Assembly (NCBI GenBank): GCA_031772625.1
Contig: CM062819.1
Span: 825,385,003 to 825,449,002 of the forward strand
Direction of reading: 5' to 3'
DNA from: Pinus tabuliformis
Lineage: Eukaryota > Streptophyta > Pinopsida > Pinales > Pinaceae
DNA length: 64,000 bases
Below are positions 21,749 to 35,102 of this stretch, one piece after another (within the stretch, counting starts at the first letter, position 1; each line of letters starts with the position of its first letter). The position numbers were made by a program, and so were the translations under genes. The notes beneath the pieces were generated by a model. That model saw only the letters and a program-made list of their open reading frames with translations, had not been told where the DNA came from and ran no database searches.

Positions 21749-24700
21749 TAGGTTCAACACTTGGACCTATTAGGCTCTATCACCAAAGGAAAGGAAGACC
21801 AAAGGTTTAAACCTATAATTTTTAATATAAGTTAGCGCCCTACTAAAAATTAACTAAGTAGGAGGCTCAAGGTTCGAACCACTGGAAAGGAGTGGAGCTC
21901 TAGCTCCCGAGTATTATAACTAACTAAGAATGCAATTAATTATAATATTTCCTACCGAATGGGATATGGATTGCATAGATGCTTTCAATATTTAAGGAAC
22001 TTGTGTACAATTATCATTATTATTATTATTTGTGTTTCTGAAATAAGAAGTTAGATAATGTCATGCAATAGTTTACAATGAATTGTGATCTTCGATGAGT
22101 TTCCCTATAATCACAAGAGTATGGTAAGATCTTTTATTTAACCCCCTTCTCCATCATTCGGTAGGGTTTATATGACTGACTTTCATAATGTATTGTTGTG
22201 AGTCTTGTTTGTGCCTAGAGTAAGGGTTTTCCTAATGCAACTAAGATATGTAATTTGTCAATAAATTCTACCAATATTGGTGATACATAACTACTGATTA
22301 CTTAGGATGAAATTGGTTTTTAAAAACTAGGATTTTCATGATTGAAATTGGATAGAATAGTATTCCAGTTGCCCCCCTGGGGCATATATGTGGAATCGAT
22401 GTGGTAACTTTTGTTGCCTTTTATCAATGTTGCTCAGGACTTGCTTAACATTAGAGGTTTCTATATTCATCTTGACATGACCTATTCCAAAATAAACTTG
22501 TATGATTGCATAATCAAATGAATTATCATGTATGCCAAACATATTATATAAGATATGTACTTTTGAGTTTCGTGCACATGGAACCTAGCAGGTTTATAAA
22601 TTAGAAAAAAATATCGAAGTGGGTTTCTTAAAGCAGACGTGGAGAAATTTTTCATGCCAAAGAAGTTTGTCTTGAAAATTAATTTGATATCCCTCAGAAC
22701 AAGATCTATTGGCTCTCTTATGCGAGTGAATGTGAGTTTTAGTGCAACAAAAAAGGTAAAATTTTATATCTAGTAATGTATTTTTCAACCAATATATCTT
22801 GTTATACCCATCTTAGAAGGCATTGCAATCTTATTTGATATGGAGTCTCAAGAAGCAAGTCACAACCATCCATTGGAGCGGCAGTGCATTCTATGACATC
22901 AATGAAAGGCTTGATGGAAAATGTAACACAACATATGTTGTTAATAACTGTTGTTTACATTATATTGTTGAGCTAAGGGTGTTTGGATGTCACAGGAAAT
23001 CGTACAGTGTCAACTAATAGTTGACATACCGAATCCTTTTTACTACTCCTCCTTGTAGTTGGAACATTGCATAACAAAGACCAAGTGATGATAATATGCA
23101 ATGGGATTTAAAAGTACAATTTCATCCTTCCCCTCCATTTCTAGCTACTTCTCTATGACTAAAACCATTGGTTGGTTAGAACTCTGTTGCTTTATGTATT
23201 CGTTGTTTGAGTGGCCATGCATCCTATAACCTAGAAAAAATACTTTTACCCCAAGATGTAGCTGCGTTTACTTTGATTGTTTTCCTTATATCATTGTAGG
23301 AGTGATATAAGTAGAACTTGAAGACTTGGCCCAAGACACTCTTTTGTTGTGGTTACTAACTTGAATTCATCTTTGGACCTTGGTCTCTATTTCAATACGA
23401 TCTGAATGCATGTTAAGAAGTTCCATTTCCCTTCTAAGGTTATTTTCCAAGAAACTTAATTGAAGTGTCACATATGAATCTGAAATTTGTAATTTGATGG
23501 ACACCTTCATAAATCGATTGTTACACTATTGATAGAGGACTCTAACATAGTTTTTTCTTAATTTTAACACATTGTAAAAAAATCCTCTTCTCTTTGTATT
23601 TAGGGTTTCATCACTGGTTTGTTGTAAAGTTTATAGTTCCTTCAAACTTCAAGTCTCATATATTTTGATGAAACATTGAAAAAAATAATGTATTGACTAT
23701 TGTGGGGTGATTCCTCAACTTTCATAGTGCACATTTTCAAGAGAAAGTTTTGGGTTTTAGATGCCTTTCTTTGATATTTTCTTTGATCTCTTTAGTGAAT
23801 TATTTAGTCTGAATTATACATCCATACTCTGTCCTAATTAGTGAATTGTGATGACTAAAGTTGAGGTCTCTGACTTGCCCATACTAGGTCATCGAGCGAA
23901 AATTTATATTAATTTTCTAATGATACTATGCTTTCTTGTCTAATTGTTGGTATAAACATGATAGGATCAAACCAAGCCCAGGACAAGTCTTCAATCAAAA
24001 CTTGTTTACCCAATTGTGTAACATTAAATTGGCTTTACTCTATTTAAAACAACTTGTGAATTATGCGAGGAAAAGGAATTCAACTGTGTCTAGGTTTCTA
24101 GATAAGCTAACTGAAATAACAAGAGTCTCACGATGGAAAACTTATGCTTCCTTTCCATACTCTTTGGTGCAATCCATATCATAAATAGGGAGGGAATAAA
24201 ATTGTAAAATATATGATTTATAGTCAATTCGAATCCATCTCAACAATTCATCCTTTCCAATATCAATGGACTAACTTCTTGGATAACAAGCATACCACCA
24301 TGGTCTGTGGGGCTAGAAATCAAGAGGGGTTCACAAAATAAATTTATCTTCTTGCTTTCAAGAGGTTGTTCCCCAAAGAGATGGAGAGAAATATGAAGGC
24401 TTCAGGAATATAACCCATAACCAATCAAGATCCCTTGAAAGAGGATATTTCCAAGACGTGTGGGAAAGAGGCTAAGACACCTTCAACCACTCAATATATA
24501 TTGTCATTGGAGGAAGAGTCCAAGCTTCTGAGATCTATGGCCGATGGAATCTCAAATGTCAAATAAGAGCAAATCTCATATGCGCTTATAGGACCTGCAC
24601 TGAGGGCACAAAATCAACCACTCAAGAACCAACCTGAATTTAATGGTCCCCTAAACATTTTGCAAAGACAAAATAGACTGGAGGAGTATGAATTTATTAA

Positions 24701-26693
24701 CCTGTCTTTTAATTTTTGTTGGCAAGGCTAGTTTGGAAAATTCAATGCAAAATCTAAATTCCGATCCCACTAAGTACCATATTTCACATTAGTTGGATTG
24801 CTCCTATGGGTACTATATAAAATATGCATGGTAAAATATATACATCCTTACTTTTATACTCAAATAATGATTATGGTAGTGGTTAGATTTAAAGTTGGCC
24901 ATTTGGTTAGAGGGTAGAATATCTTCCATTATGGAAAAAATTTGCTTCTTATTGATACACTATTAGTGTTTTCATTTAGTTTCTTCATTTTCTAATGGGC
25001 CCATTTTTATTTGGTAGCATATTACCTTAGACAGAGTTAAAGGAATTTGTCTCATTGGCCCAGGATCTTTCCCTTTGTGGTCCCGAATGCTAATAGAAAA
25101 TTAGACCAAAGAAACTTTTAGGAATGTTGTTCCATCTAGATTATAAAATATCAAAAATATTATAGCTCTATCTATCATTGATATACACACAGTTCAAATG
25201 AGATTTACATAACTATACATGTTGCACACTCTTTATATGTGTGTGTGTGTGTGTGTATACATGTATGTATGTATTATGTATAGAATGCAAAATTGTTGGG
25301 AAACATCTTTGACCAAGTCTCCTAGATGTACAAAGGTAAAAATACAAAATTTAGTTGAGGGTTCATTTTTATGAAGTCAGCTATACAAGACAAAATGCAA
25401 AAGGTAAAGCACATATATGATACATATTTGGACAAGGTCCATTTGACCAAGTTTCATAGTTCTTCTTCCTTGAGGAAATTGTCCCTAATTAGTAATTTTT
25501 GCATAGATTTGGGAATTACTACTCAAAAACTGATTAGGATAAATGCTTGGATCAAGTGGGTAAAAATCCTGTGCATACCACTAAGTAAGTTATGTTTTTA
25601 CACTGTCTAGTAGATCAAGCAGTGTATCTGCAAGCAAAGGAGGTTGAAAATGAGGAATGTTGGGGTATTGACGTGTGACTAAAATTAATTCCTTCAAATA
25701 TTGAGGCTCATGAAACTTGACCTAATTAACACTCACCAATCATAGATAGAAAACTGAGGTAGAAGACCCATTTTGAAGGCATTTAGGAAACCTGCCACAT
25801 GGTGGTATATTTCTCATATTGGATTGACTTGAGTTTTTTATTTTGTTGATTTTTGAACTTTTTTTATGGTGAAAATGATCCTAAGCTTTGTCACCAACCT
25901 AAAAATGAGGAGGTATTTGATGTCCATCATGTAATGCATTGTACTTATCTTGTGTTTCCTTAAGTATGTCATAGACTTTGTTGTAAATTTTGGCCAAGTT
26001 TTGCATAAAGGAAGAAACCTTATATTGCTTCTTCTATTGGTGGGATTTGGGTATAACACGTGATAAGCAATGGAAATTAGGGCTAAAATTATAAGATAAA
26101 TTAGGGTTTATTTGATTATAGATTTTTAAATAATTTCCTTAAATGCAAGACATCCAACCCTAGAATGGCATTGAATATAGAAGGATTATGTGCTAATTGA
26201 GATTGTCTGCAGGTCATGGGATGCATTCTCTTATGAATGCGAAAATTCAAGAATTAATGCACACTGATTTGATGTGGTATCCTAACTAACTATGAGATTG
26301 CAGGTACTAGGACTATAGGCCTTAATAAGGGGGTTAAACCTTCCTAAAGTGCTTTAACAACTAATTTAAAATGGTAATGATAGTCTTGATTAAAAAAAAG
26401 GCTGAATTGCACTACTTTGTTAGTATGAATCACAAATTGGATTATAATATTGCAATTGTAAGATGATATTTATGACTAACATGCATATACATATGTGTGT
26501 GTGTGTGTGTTTCTGAATTTGAAAGCAAGATTATATAGATGTTGGTTTGAATGTGAGGTATAATTGATAACAATCGTATTGATGTGTGAACAACTACATG
26601 ACAACATGTTTGAGTTCACTTGGTAAGATGATCACTGATATATGTATTTTTATTTTCATTTATGAAATAACAATTGGGTGTGTGTGGTAGCAC

Positions 26694-26997
26694 ATGGAAA
26701 TAATTGAAGACTTGAAGGCTCAACTCAAGGAATTGGAAACCGAGCTCAAGATTTGTAATGCAGAGATAAAGAACCTTACTAGGCAACAAAAAAAAACTGA
26801 TAGATTGGAACTATGAACTGGAAGGACGCTTGTAGGAATTGGTGTACTAGATTCAACCCTTGGAAAAGAGAAGTGATGATGGAAAGAAAAGGTCCCTCGA
26901 GATTGAGATGGGAACAAAACCCATCTTGTGTTGGTATTTTTGGGAAGAGCACCTAAAACGAGATTGTTCCCACAAGCTGAAAAAGAAGGGAATATGA
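26694..26997 (+). pseudogene. Gag-like remnant with coiled coil and degenerate zinc knuckle
   Basis: A frame from 26694 reads MEIIEDLKAQLKELETELKI, a coiled coil, and stops after about 40 codons. In another frame from 26908 the peptide CWYFWEEHLKRDC resembles a CCHC zinc knuckle with the second cysteine lost. The order coiled coil then knuckle is typical of plant LTR Gag proteins. Several frameshifts separate the pieces, so this is old. Confidence 0.45.
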
Positions 26998-27743
26998 TTT
27001 TGTTATACCTGTATATGCACGGTATGATGGCTGAGAGTGCCATGAGTATTGGACTTGGGACATTGAGTCAATTTTTGGACTACTTATTTTGAAATTGTTA
27101 TGTTATGCCTTTAAAATTTAAGTTTGTGATTGACTATTAATTAATTGCTGCATATGCATGGAAATGCTATTTTTTTTGTGGTTTTATCTTACAATTATGG
27201 TTATGGATTCTATTTCTATTTACGATGATGTTTTCTATTTTTTCTATTGCATTGATTGCTTATTTTATAAATGCCCTTTTATTTACATACTTGGGGCCTT
27301 GGAGAAAGTTGGTTGAGGTGGCAGAGAAGCCACGTATATTCGAGAAGGGAGCGGTATATGAGTTACATACTAAGTACTATTGCTAAAATTGACATGAACA
27401 TGATAACAGGCATAAATGCAAATGTAAATGGTTATAAATTTGCCACATAACAACAATATGACAAACAAGTAGGATGGTTGATTCCATGGAAATTATGGCC
27501 AATAGAAGGGACTTCTCTTAACCCTGACTTTATCACACATGTACTTATGTATTGCATACATGATTATGTGTGTATGTGTGTGTGTGAAAATGTAATTATG
27601 TTTGACAGGGTTTCTAAGATCATTCGAATGGAAAGTTGACTGCTTACATATGGCATGCAAAGAGGAATTTATTGACAAAAAATGGATTCCTACTGAACAT
27701 GACCCTTACATTGTGAACATGGAAAAACAAAAGAGGTAGTATG

Positions 27744-30499
27744 TGTTGGAAATACTAAGAGGCGGGGGGGGGGGAATCAGTGTTTATTTTCAATTGTTAC
27801 TTTTACCAGTTAGATCACTTATATTTATAACACAAAATGAACAATATAAATAAATGATTTTATTAATATAATTTTTAAAATGAATCAAATACAATATAGG
27901 TAGGGCTCCAACCCTAGAAGAAGACACCCAGGCTCCAACTTGGGATGTGCCAAGCACCTACTTGGACTTTAGTGAGGCTCCTACCTCTAGGGCTTCGACC
28001 CTATCTTATCCAAGGCACCAACCTTGAGTTTAGGAGCACCAACTCCAAGGAAACCAATCCTATAGCTTCACTTTGTCAAGATATGTTTGGTTTCATGGCT
28101 CCCAAAGTCTTCTTCACCGAACCCTGTCAATCTTCAGTTATCCCTTCACTTAGTCTCCACGTCACATCATCAATGACAATCTTGTCATACAGAAAGTGTC
28201 ACCACTGTTATTTATAATATCCAATCAATCTCTTCAAGTTACCTCATCATGACATCAACACTGCATTATGATCTTAAATACAACACTTTAATGTGTCTTC
28301 AATGAACCGCACCAAGTTTTGCACCAACGCTAATAATAGTTCTGCACCTTCTTCAAATATGGTCCAAGGTTAGTCCCAAAGATTACTTCAAGTTACCTCC
28401 AAAATTCGGCACCAAAGTTTACACCATTACTTCTGCACTGCACCAATATTTCAACACCATATTATCTCAAGACTATTGGACCATTGTTGCACCAAGAATT
28501 CAACACTAGATTGTGAAAATTCTTCTTTACAAATGTCGTTGCACCACACTGCACCAAGCCACTATTCAAACTGTTCCAATACTTCTACACAAGGATTTAT
28601 ACACCATACTGCACCATCTATTTTGCACCACACTTCTTCATCAATTCTACACCAATGTTCTTGCACTAAGACTTCAACATTGCACCAAGATTTTAGTACT
28701 GCACCAAGACTTTTGTACCACAACTTCACCAATATCCTTACTGCACCAAAACTTCAACAATAATATTCTGGCACCATGCTACACCAATTTACTGATCCAA
28801 ATTTTGACACACTGCTACAGGACCGAGAATATGGTTCAAATGTTGGTCCAAAAATGAAGTCTAAGGTTGAGGTCTTCATAATGTTCAGAGCTCCAAAACT
28901 ATGCCCAATGCTAAATGTAGTCGAGCCACTAAAACTGCACCTTAGTGCGAGCTATTTCATATCACAGTCAAGGATCTCACACCATAGTCAAACAACTAAG
29001 CTTCTATAGTGTGGGTTGTTGCACCAATTATTATTTTGCACCACAGTGATGGTCCGAAATATACTTCCAGGCAGAGATACCCAAACCTTGATGACCGAAG
29101 TGATGTATGCCAACCAAAGTCTGAATCACTGTGTGAGGTTATAGCACTGAGCCCTAAAACCGAGCCTCCAAGGTGACTGATCACATGTCTGAGCCCTCAC
29201 ATGTAACTGTCCACAAATCTGAGCCATCCACTGTAACTATCCACATGTCTGAGCTTCAATGAGCCTCCAATAGGTATGTCCGAGCTTGAAACTAAGCCTT
29301 CGAGCCACAACATGAAAACCATAGGTTCAGACACCTTCGAGCCTCTCCACAACAATATTTTGAACTCGAGGGATGACTGTCTGGGCATGCTTCTTCAATG
29401 TTTAAGCTCCACAAGCAGACCTATCACAAATCTGAGCTATAAACAAGTATCATTGCCAGTCCAAGCCTCTACAACTAATTTGAGCACTCCATTGTAGGTT
29501 GTCCCATAGGTCTGAGGTCCTGATCTAGTCCGACTTTTCTCTTGTCATAGATATGCTCAGGTCTGATCCCGAGGCCTTCACTTCACAACAATATTTCAAT
29601 GAGTCTCCAACACTGATCACCAATCCGAATTCACAGGTAAGGTTATGAGGTTTTCACTTCTATAGGTCCGAGGTATTCAAGATAACCCAATCACAGATTT
29701 AACCTAAACTCTCCTCCTCGACCTTCTTAGTTCATGAGTTGTGAACTCTTCTTGTTGTTTTGTATCTTCTCTGAAATCTTGACCGAAAATTATAGTGAAA
29801 GAATGAAGTCAGAGGCCAAATATATAGGGTTTTTGTCATGCTAAATGAATAGGCATGTCTCTATCGGTAGGCCAACATGAGGACTCTAGCATAGGTCGGC
29901 TCCATGTCCAAAATTAATAACTTAACTTAAAAAATTCACTTCTCCCAAACCGCTTGGAGTTTCGGGCTGAGTACTATCTTGTTGGAAATGAAAACTTATG
30001 CTCTTTAAGATGGTGGAGGTCCCATGGTGAGATTCTGCTTCTAAGGAGGTGAAAAATAATTTTTAATGTGACTAGTCCTTTATGAGTGCATAAATAAAGT
30101 GTAGGGCTTCTTCATGGTGATTCCTTCATTAGTAATCTTGTCCTTGTCATGTCCTTGTCTTCATAGGGTCATCATTATTATGTTCTTTCCTTCTTCAATG
30201 TAGGGTCATCATCATGCTTGCCTTCTTCATCACCTTGTTTCCTTCAACATATTGGAAGTTTGTCATCATGTGGTGTCATCATGAAGATCATTGGAGGTAG
30301 GGCGTGCCATCATGTTTATGTTCCACATAAGTCATTATGTAGTCTTTTATCATAGACATGTAATCAAGAAGCATGATTGACACTTCATCAAATTAAACAA
30401 GAGTTGTAGTCATCTTCTTGCATCTTCAAGAATATTTTCCATCCAGTCACTGCTATGTCAAAAATCAATTATTGACATCAATGACAACCTAGATTAACA
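27744..30499 (-). repeat. Element C 3' LTR (left copy), 2756 bp
   Basis: On the + strand it starts TGTTGGAAATAC and ends AGATTAACA, so the ends are TG and CA. The first 1.1 kb matches 54344-55423. Bases 28310-28800 are cryptically repetitive, with many GCACCAA and ACTTC words, and produce spurious frames. Bases 28990-29700 are rich in CCGAGCC-like words. I see no gene in it. Confidence 0.85.
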
Positions 30500-30520
30500 A
30501 TCTCCCCCTTTTCCATTGAT
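30500..30520 (-). other. Polypurine tract of element C
   Basis: On the - strand the stretch reads AAAAGGGGGAGATT, directly next to the LTR end at 30499. This is the typical plus-strand primer of plant Copia-like elements and fixes the orientation of element C. Confidence 0.85.
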
Positions 30521-30622
30521 GGAAATATTCTAGCCCTTTCAAATATTCTCTCCCCTTTTGACATCAATGGAAAATGGGGTGCCCGAGTACTCCCCTTGTC
30601 AAGCTTCTTCTTTTCTTCATGA

Positions 30623-32826
30623 CTAGTAGTTCTTCATAGGCATGTTCCTCCAATTGTCATGGTGCTCTTCTTTATGACAATGTGGTCCATGATAGATGTG
30701 CTTAAATTCTTCATGTGATGAACCAACTCCCCCTATCTGCACGACCTCCTCTAGCTCATGAAATATTACCTTCTTAGTGATCAAGTAGTTCATGGATGAA
30801 TAAGGGATCATGTTCTTTAATGAAAATGCTCCCGAGAGACGATCTATCAAAGGATGACTGTCCATGTGGCTCATCAAGGATTTCATAAGGCCCATTCACA
30901 GATAGCTTCTGCAAGAATGCTTAATCATCATAAGCTCCCCCTAACTGTATGCATGGTCTTCCTTTTGGTAGAGTCTTCCCATCAAATACTTGGAATATCA
31001 AGGATGAATTCATCAAGTCAACAACATGTCTTGTTGGATAGAGTGTTCAAGGGACTTCCAGATTCAATTTGCTTCCTTCTCCATAATTGTATAACTTTCT
31101 TCTCTGGCATGGTTTTTCCTTGTGTAGGGGCCCAAGTCAAGTTACAATCACATGACATATGTCCAATGTTATGACACTTGAAGCACTCTATGTTGTTCAT
31201 GAATAAGAATTCATGACTTCTTCTTGCAAAATTTATTCTTGGAGATTGACGAGGACTGATGGGGACCATTAAATATGTCTTTGTGATATGCCCTACAATC
31301 TTTTGCTATGTGCCCAATTTTTTTACAAGAATAGCAATAACCAAGAAATATACTTTGGTACTTGGGAGAAGAAGGTTTCCTTGATGTATTTCTGAAGTAT
31401 TTTTTCCTTGGGATCCCTTAATGATAACCATTGCTTCTTGCATCCTTGACACCATCCGCATTTCTTCTTGGAGGAGGGTTTCTTCCATAGTTGCCTTGAC
31501 TATTCTCGTTGCCTTTGCTGGAACTGGGAGCATCAACATTTTTTCTAGGCTTCCTAACATCCTTGTTGTTTGAAGCATTGTGGTTTGCATCATTCTTGCT
31601 TGAGGATTCACCTGCATAGCCAAGACCTGATTTATCAAGGGGAGACCTTTGATGAATTAAGATGTCATCTAAGTTTTGAGAAATTTTCAAATTCTTATTC
31701 AGCAAGTCAACTTCCTTTTTAAGAAAGTCAATTTATTCCTTCATTTTATTGCATTCTTCATCCTTCTTTGATAGAATGATCTCCATTTCTTCCTTAATCT
31801 TGGTTGCTTCACACGACTAGGCCTTAAGAGAAGTGATTTTTGATTTTAACTTGGCGATGTCATCATCCTTTTCTTCTAGTTGGCATATCATGGTGTTTCT
31901 CTCCTTTTTTGCTTCATCAACTTGTCCTATGAATGTCAAAGCTTCCATCACCTTCTCAGCTCCTTGTTCTTGTTTCCTTTCTTCTTCTAGTTGAGATCTA
32001 AGGGAGGAGACCTCTTCCTTGTATTGACCAATCTTTGCTTCAAGTTGTTCAAGCTTATGTGCCATTGTTCAAGGTGGCTTGACAAGATATCTTCTCGTTT
32101 CTTTGCTTATCCAATTGATTTTTCATGGATATGACTTCTTCATGATGCTTTCTCTTGTTTTGATGAAATTCTTCCTTAATATTGGCGAGCTCCTCATCTC
32201 TTTCTTGTACTTGAAGCTTGACAAGGTCAACTTCCTTCCTTGTCTTATCTTGGTAACCAACTTGCACTTTCTTCTTAAGTTCCTCATTTTTGTTTTTCAA
32301 ATTGTTAATCTCTTCCATGGAAACCATAAGTTTAGTGAGGAGATCTTCTTCAAAATCTTTTTCATTCTCTTCATCTTCTAGGTCTTCTTTAGCCTTGATG
32401 TAATCACTCTTATCTTCAACTTCCTTGATGGGCTCTTTATTTACTTCTTGTTTTCCATCATTTCATTGACTAGAGATCATTGCCAACACTCCTTTTGAGT
32501 GAAGATCATGAAGTTTATCCCATGTGCCTTTTGCTGACAATTTTTTTTCAAAATTGGCCTTCATAGAATCAGGTAGCCCATTCAAGATCGCTTTCATTGC
32601 TCTTGTATTATGTTCCTTGGATTCTCCATCCATCATGCTATCAACAATCACCGATTTTCCAGACTTCAATGCCTTGAGTTTTTAAGAAATTCCTCATTCT
32701 TGCCTCCCATATATCAAAGTTTCCATTGAACAATAGAGCCTTCACAAATTGATTGACGTCAATTTCGGTGGTTGAGGGAGACACATATTTAGGAGGAATG
32801 GAGACTTTCTTCCTTGGCTTCGCCAT
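30623..32826 (-). pseudogene. gag: Element C Copia-type Gag, frameshifted
   Basis: The start is at 32826, MAKPRKKVSIPPKYVSPSTT. The N-terminal part has the Copia Gag features FDIWEARMRNFLKTQGIEVW and later NTRAMKAILNGLPDSMKANF. Long coiled-coil stretches follow, encoded at 32327-31817. Two CCHC knuckles come near the end: CYSCKKIGHIAKDC (encoded near 31330-31290) and CFKCHNIGHMSCDC (near 31190-31150), in different frames. At least five frames are needed to read through. A last piece at 30895-30623 leads to the polypurine tract. No pol domain follows, so the element would need another element's enzymes. Array D sits 22 bases upstream of this start. Confidence 0.8.
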
Positions 32827-32848
32827 TTGTGTTCTAATGATCAACCTT

Positions 32849-35102
32849 TGATCCAGGTGGCTCTAGACAAATGCAGAAGTCCCAGGGGACTCAGAAAGGG
32901 TCAAAATTCAAATTGGTTATAACTCTCCCAACCCAGCACCATACTGAAGTGCTCGTCGCCCTGATTCAAACGGTGCGAATGACACTCAAATCCGAGCTCG
33001 TAGGAGGGAGAAAGAGCCAGTCAAAGTTGCTATAAAAGTTGGGCTGTGGGCCAGGTTTAAATGTCCTACAAATTGACCGAGTCATGGACATGGAATCTAG
33101 CTCTCGAGAGAGGGCGAACTTGTTGCCTCTTTAATTTGTCTAATATCCCTTATATTAGACAAAATAAAAAAATATTTATTATTATTAAAAAAATAAAAAT
33201 ATATTAAATTTGGTGGCGGGCCATGACCCCTGCCACCTCCTTTGGATGATATGACAAAACATATATTAAAAAAAACCCAAATTTTAATTAAAAAAAGGGT
33301 CGATAGGCCATGACCCCCATCGACCCCAACCCACATAGTGTTAACACATATTTTAACGAGTGGTGGGCAGGCCACCTCTAGTGGACCCAACCCATGCCCT
33401 ACCATACCACTTTTAATATATATACGGAGGTCTGTGGGTATCGAACCCGCGGCGGCCACGTGGGCCGACCCACCACCATGCGACGACCCCATTTAATGCC
33501 AATGCTCAAAACAAAAGAACAAACAAAACTCCGCCATAATTAAACAGTGCCATTTTTAAATAAAAACGGTTACAACGTAATCATGCCATCTTAGAACAAG
33601 TCTTCAAAGTTCTATGTATTAAAATGGGAGGGGCGGATTCGATCCCCCGACCCCTCCTCAACCACTGTTTATTTTTAACCAGCGCGCCAACGACAATTTC
33701 ATGAATAACTTCGCCCAAAAAAACATTTAAAAAGACCTGAATTTAATTTGCACGGGGTGAACAGAGAACGAACAGAGAACCAAAGGAATGTGGAGCACCG
33801 CACAGTAGCCCAAGGCGGAACCAAGTGGCACGGATTCCGAGCCAGGTATCTTTTGATGCTGAGAGGAATCCTTGAGATTCCATGGGGAGGTAAAAATTCA
33901 TTTGATGAGAATGTAATCAAGTTTATAGTCAATTTTCTCAGATTTTCATAGGGAATGCAATGGCGAGGTTGGATTCGCCTTTTGAGTAGTGGATTTGCAG
34001 ATTCCCAGTGGAGGAGAATCTATAGGAATCTTCCAGATTTCTTGGAGGCCAAAATTCACAAGATCTAGAATGCAGCCAACTTTATATTCACTCTTCTCAA
34101 AATTTCGCAAGGATCTCAATGATGAGATCAGTTTTTTGATTTGAGTTTCAAATCTCTAGTCAACTTAGAGGAGGGAATCTTTGGAGAATCGCAAGGGAAT
34201 CTAAAAGATTCCTACATGCCCAGATTTTGTCGGTGACATAATTCGACAGATGGATAGTCGATTTTACACCCCTTGATGACACAAATTCGGTGGTGCAGTT
34301 AGTTTTTGTAGCCGAGCCTTCTATTTTTTGGCCATTTTCCAGATTGGAGTGATGGTGTTAGATTTCAGAGTGTGGACAGTGAATTCTATGCCATTTGACT
34401 CCACGATTTCGATGGTGCATTCATATCTAGTAGCTGAGCATTCTATTCATTAGCCAACATCAGAGTTGAGGTATATGGAGTGTTGTTGCCATGTACTTCT
34501 TTGATCATTTGCTGTGAGATGTACGATGTTGTTTCGATTCCAACATGATGTATGATGCAAAATATTTGTATCTATTTCATGTGAGATGTATTCATCATGG
34601 ATTGTATGAATGTTTTGATTGAGATCCCTTTGTTGCCATGATGGCGGGATACTCATTGTCACCATGGGTGTTTTGGTTGAGATCCCTTTGATGCCATGAT
34701 GGTGGGATACTCATTGTCACCATGTGTCAGATTATGTCATGCTGATAGGAGGTCTGTTGTGAGTGATAGTACCTGTAGCGAAACTTCTTGTGGAGAGACT
34801 TTGCCACTCATGTAGAGGGCACATATCCTTGTATGATATAAAATAGAGTCCATGTACATCTTCACCATTTCCAGCACTGAATGAAGCGGCCAACACCATC
34901 TTGACACCAGGCTCGGAGACGTAGTCCACACTAGATGAACTCCGTTATCAACGTCTTGTGTTTTATGTTGCTGATTCTTGTCATGTTCCCTCTTCTTTAC
35001 AACATGCATATATGTTCCTTTATGCTCTTTTAATGCAATTATAACTACATCACGAAAGCAAAAGATCTTGGTTAAATCCGGAAGTTGAGTCAACTCGGAT
35101 CA
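32849..35102 (+). repeat. Array D LTR1 (2254 bp)
   Basis: It starts TGATCCAGG and ends AACTCGGATCA. It contains an A/T-flanked perfect hairpin at 33137-33163, GC-rich inverted repeats near 33210-33350, and a T-arm-like string near 33436. No gene is seen; the short frames within it are not shared in intact form by the other LTRs. Confidence 0.92.
33137..33163. promoter_or_regulatory. Perfect 11-bp hairpin in LTR1, conserved in LTR2 and LTR4
   Basis: Arms TTGTCTAATAT and ATATTAGACAA enclose the loop CCCTT. The same 27 bases lie at 44134-44160 and 52311-52337; LTR3 has lost this segment by deletion. A run of A-rich sequence follows each copy. A structural or 3'-end-processing role is conceivable but unproven. 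Confidence 0.8.

Larger units (their letters stand above)
21084..27743. other. Region B: AT-rich, decayed retroelement-like sequence without intact genes
   Basis: It holds only short frames. It contains a Copia-type primer site at 21734, a gag-like remnant at 26694-26997, and simple repeats: TG runs near 25238 and 26494, ATGT-type repeats near 25256, TTA repeats near 22014, and a TG-rich run near 27567. The string GGTTCGAACC near 21870 resembles a tRNA B-box but has no tRNA fold around it. I read the region as the remains of an old LTR element, cut by A on the left and C on the right. Confidence 0.5.

Noticed and set aside
27764-27774. Long G run near the start of element C's left LTR as a G-quadruplex or assembly error
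   Set aside because: The right LTR has a similar, shorter G run at the same place, so it is a homopolymer variation of a real feature.
28310-28860. Frames of 77-114 residues rich in H, T and C
   Set aside because: They come from GCACCAA/ACTTC cryptic repeats in the LTR of element C and change frame between the two LTR copies.
33436-33453. A possible tRNA gene on the - strand
   Set aside because: Only a T-arm-like hairpin is present; I could find no matching acceptor, D or anticodon arms.
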